Assembly: GCA_027073945.1 (NCBI GenBank)
Contig: JALTEL010000562.1
Coordinates: 1-5,893 of the forward strand
DNA from: Caldifarciminota bacterium
GTDB lineage: Bacteria > WOR-3 > Hydrothermia > UBA1063 > CAJXJZ01
DNA: 5,893 nt
Direction: 5' to 3'
Shown: positions 5,209-5,893 of the stretch, one piece after another
Layout: each line of letters begins with the position of its first letter
How positions within the stretch are numbered: position 1 is the stretch's first letter
The notes under the pieces: generated by a model
Told to the model about the DNA's origin: nothing
Databases searched by the model: none
The model's input: only the letters and a program-made list of their open reading frames with translations
Translations under genes and position numbers: made by a program

Positions 5209-5893
5209 ATGCGTAAAATTTTAGTCACGGGCAGTGCGGGATTCATAGGTTACAGGGTATGTCAAAAGCTCCTTGATGCGGGTTTCAGCGTTGTCGGCGT
5301 GGACAACATGAACAATTACTATGATATAAGACTGAAGCAATACAGGTTGAATTTACTGAATGCGCAGAAAAACTTCACCTTTTACAGAGCTGATATTGAA
5401 AATAGAGCCGCTCTGGACAAACTTATCTTCGAAAATCATAACATAGATGTTATTATCAATATGGCTGCAAGAGCCGGTGTGCGGGCTTCGGTTGAGAATC
5501 CCTTTATCTATTATTCAACCAATGTAACAGGCACATTAAATCTACTTGAGCTTGCAAAAAAGTACAACATAAAGAAATTTATACTTGCATCTACATCGTC
5601 GCTGTATGCAGGGCAAAAAATGCCCTTCAGCGAGGAACTCCCGGTGAATACTCCAATATCTCCTTACGCCGCATCAAAGAAGGCCGCCGAAATTATGGCA
5701 TTTACATATCATTATCTCTATGATACTGATATTACTGTTTTCAGATTCTTCACAGTTTACGGCCCAGCAGGAAGGCCGGATATGAGTATAACACGATTTG
5801 TAAAATGGATTTATGAAGGCGAGCCTGTTGTCATTTTCGGAGACGGCTCTCAGACAAGGGATTTCACATACGTTGATGACATTGCAGATGGTG
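5209..5893 (+). CDS. UDP-glucuronate 4-epimerase-like NAD-dependent sugar epimerase (cut by right edge)
   Basis: The first 228 codons of an extended short-chain dehydrogenase/epimerase are present, about two thirds of the usual 320-350 residues. Residues 1-33 form the NAD-binding Rossmann start, with TGSAGFIG (7-14, GxxGxxG) and VDN (31-33), where Asp32 would bind the adenosine ribose. NNYYDIRLKQYRL, ASTSSLY (127-133), PYAASKKAAE with the catalytic pair Tyr153 and Lys157, and RFFTVYGPAGRPDM follow the pattern of UDP-glucuronate 4-epimerases, which make UDP-galacturonate. Related UDP-glucose 4-epimerases and other 4-epimerases cannot be excluded from this part. GGAG at 5201-5204 lies four bases before the ATG. 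It is a cytoplasmic enzyme and probably supplies precursor to a polysaccharide locus continuing to the right. It is read from the repeated promoter at 5037-5065. Confidence 0.9.
   Translation, partial: MRKILVTGSAGFIGYRVCQKLLDAGFSVVGVDNMNNYYDIRLKQYRLNLLNAQKNFTFYRADIENRAALDKLIFENHNIDVIINMAARAGVRASVENPFIYYSTNVTGTLNLLELAKKYNIKKFILASTSSLYAGQKMPFSEELPVNTPISPYAASKKAAEIMAFTYHYLYDTDITVFRFFTVYGPAGRPDMSITRFVKWIYEGEPVVIFGDGSQTRDFTYVDDIADG

Overview
The window is a bacterial chromosome fragment of moderate-to-low GC (roughly 40% by eye). It has consensus-like sigma-70 promoters, AGGAGG-type ribosome binding sites and a sigma-54 regulatory unit. The lineage cannot be fixed from the sequence. A sigma-54 activator beside a short secreted beta-rich protein, and an early polysaccharide locus, would fit a deep-branching or uncultivated Gram-negative-type bacterium, but this is only inference. 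No mobile element, CRISPR array or phage gene is seen.

Left part, minus strand (1-2290). A 623-residue sigma-54-dependent activator (GAF-like, degenerate GGDEF, AAA+ with GAFTGA, Fis-type HTH) lies upstream of a small secreted protein gene that runs off the left edge. The gap between them holds a full-match sigma-54 -24/-12 promoter with correctly placed start region, AAGGAGG and ATG. It also holds an inverted repeat that could be an activator site or the activator gene's terminator. The GGDEF domain has lost its catalytic signature (GLNQF) but keeps an RxxD inhibitory-site motif at the normal spacing. The simplest reading is a nucleotide-sensing, possibly c-di-GMP-sensing, sigma-54 switch that controls a surface or secreted protein.

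Centre (2251-3429). gcvT (glycine cleavage T protein) is divergent from the activator. The two genes have promoters whose -35 boxes touch and form one palindrome, so the polymerases should exclude each other. The activator's -10 box lies only 10 bases before its ATG, which predicts a nearly leaderless mRNA.

Right part, plus strand (3430-5893). A tRNA-Glu(UUC) with a strong promoter is followed, without a visible terminator, by a VpsJ-like alpha/alpha-toroid protein gene. A hairpin terminator overlaps that gene's stop codon. Next come a second exact 32-bp copy of the tRNA promoter, a leader of about 137 bases, and the start of a UDP-glucuronate 4-epimerase-like gene cut by the right edge. The last two genes look like the beginning of a uronic-acid-containing polysaccharide locus. 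The shared promoter suggests that its transcription is matched to that of a tRNA.
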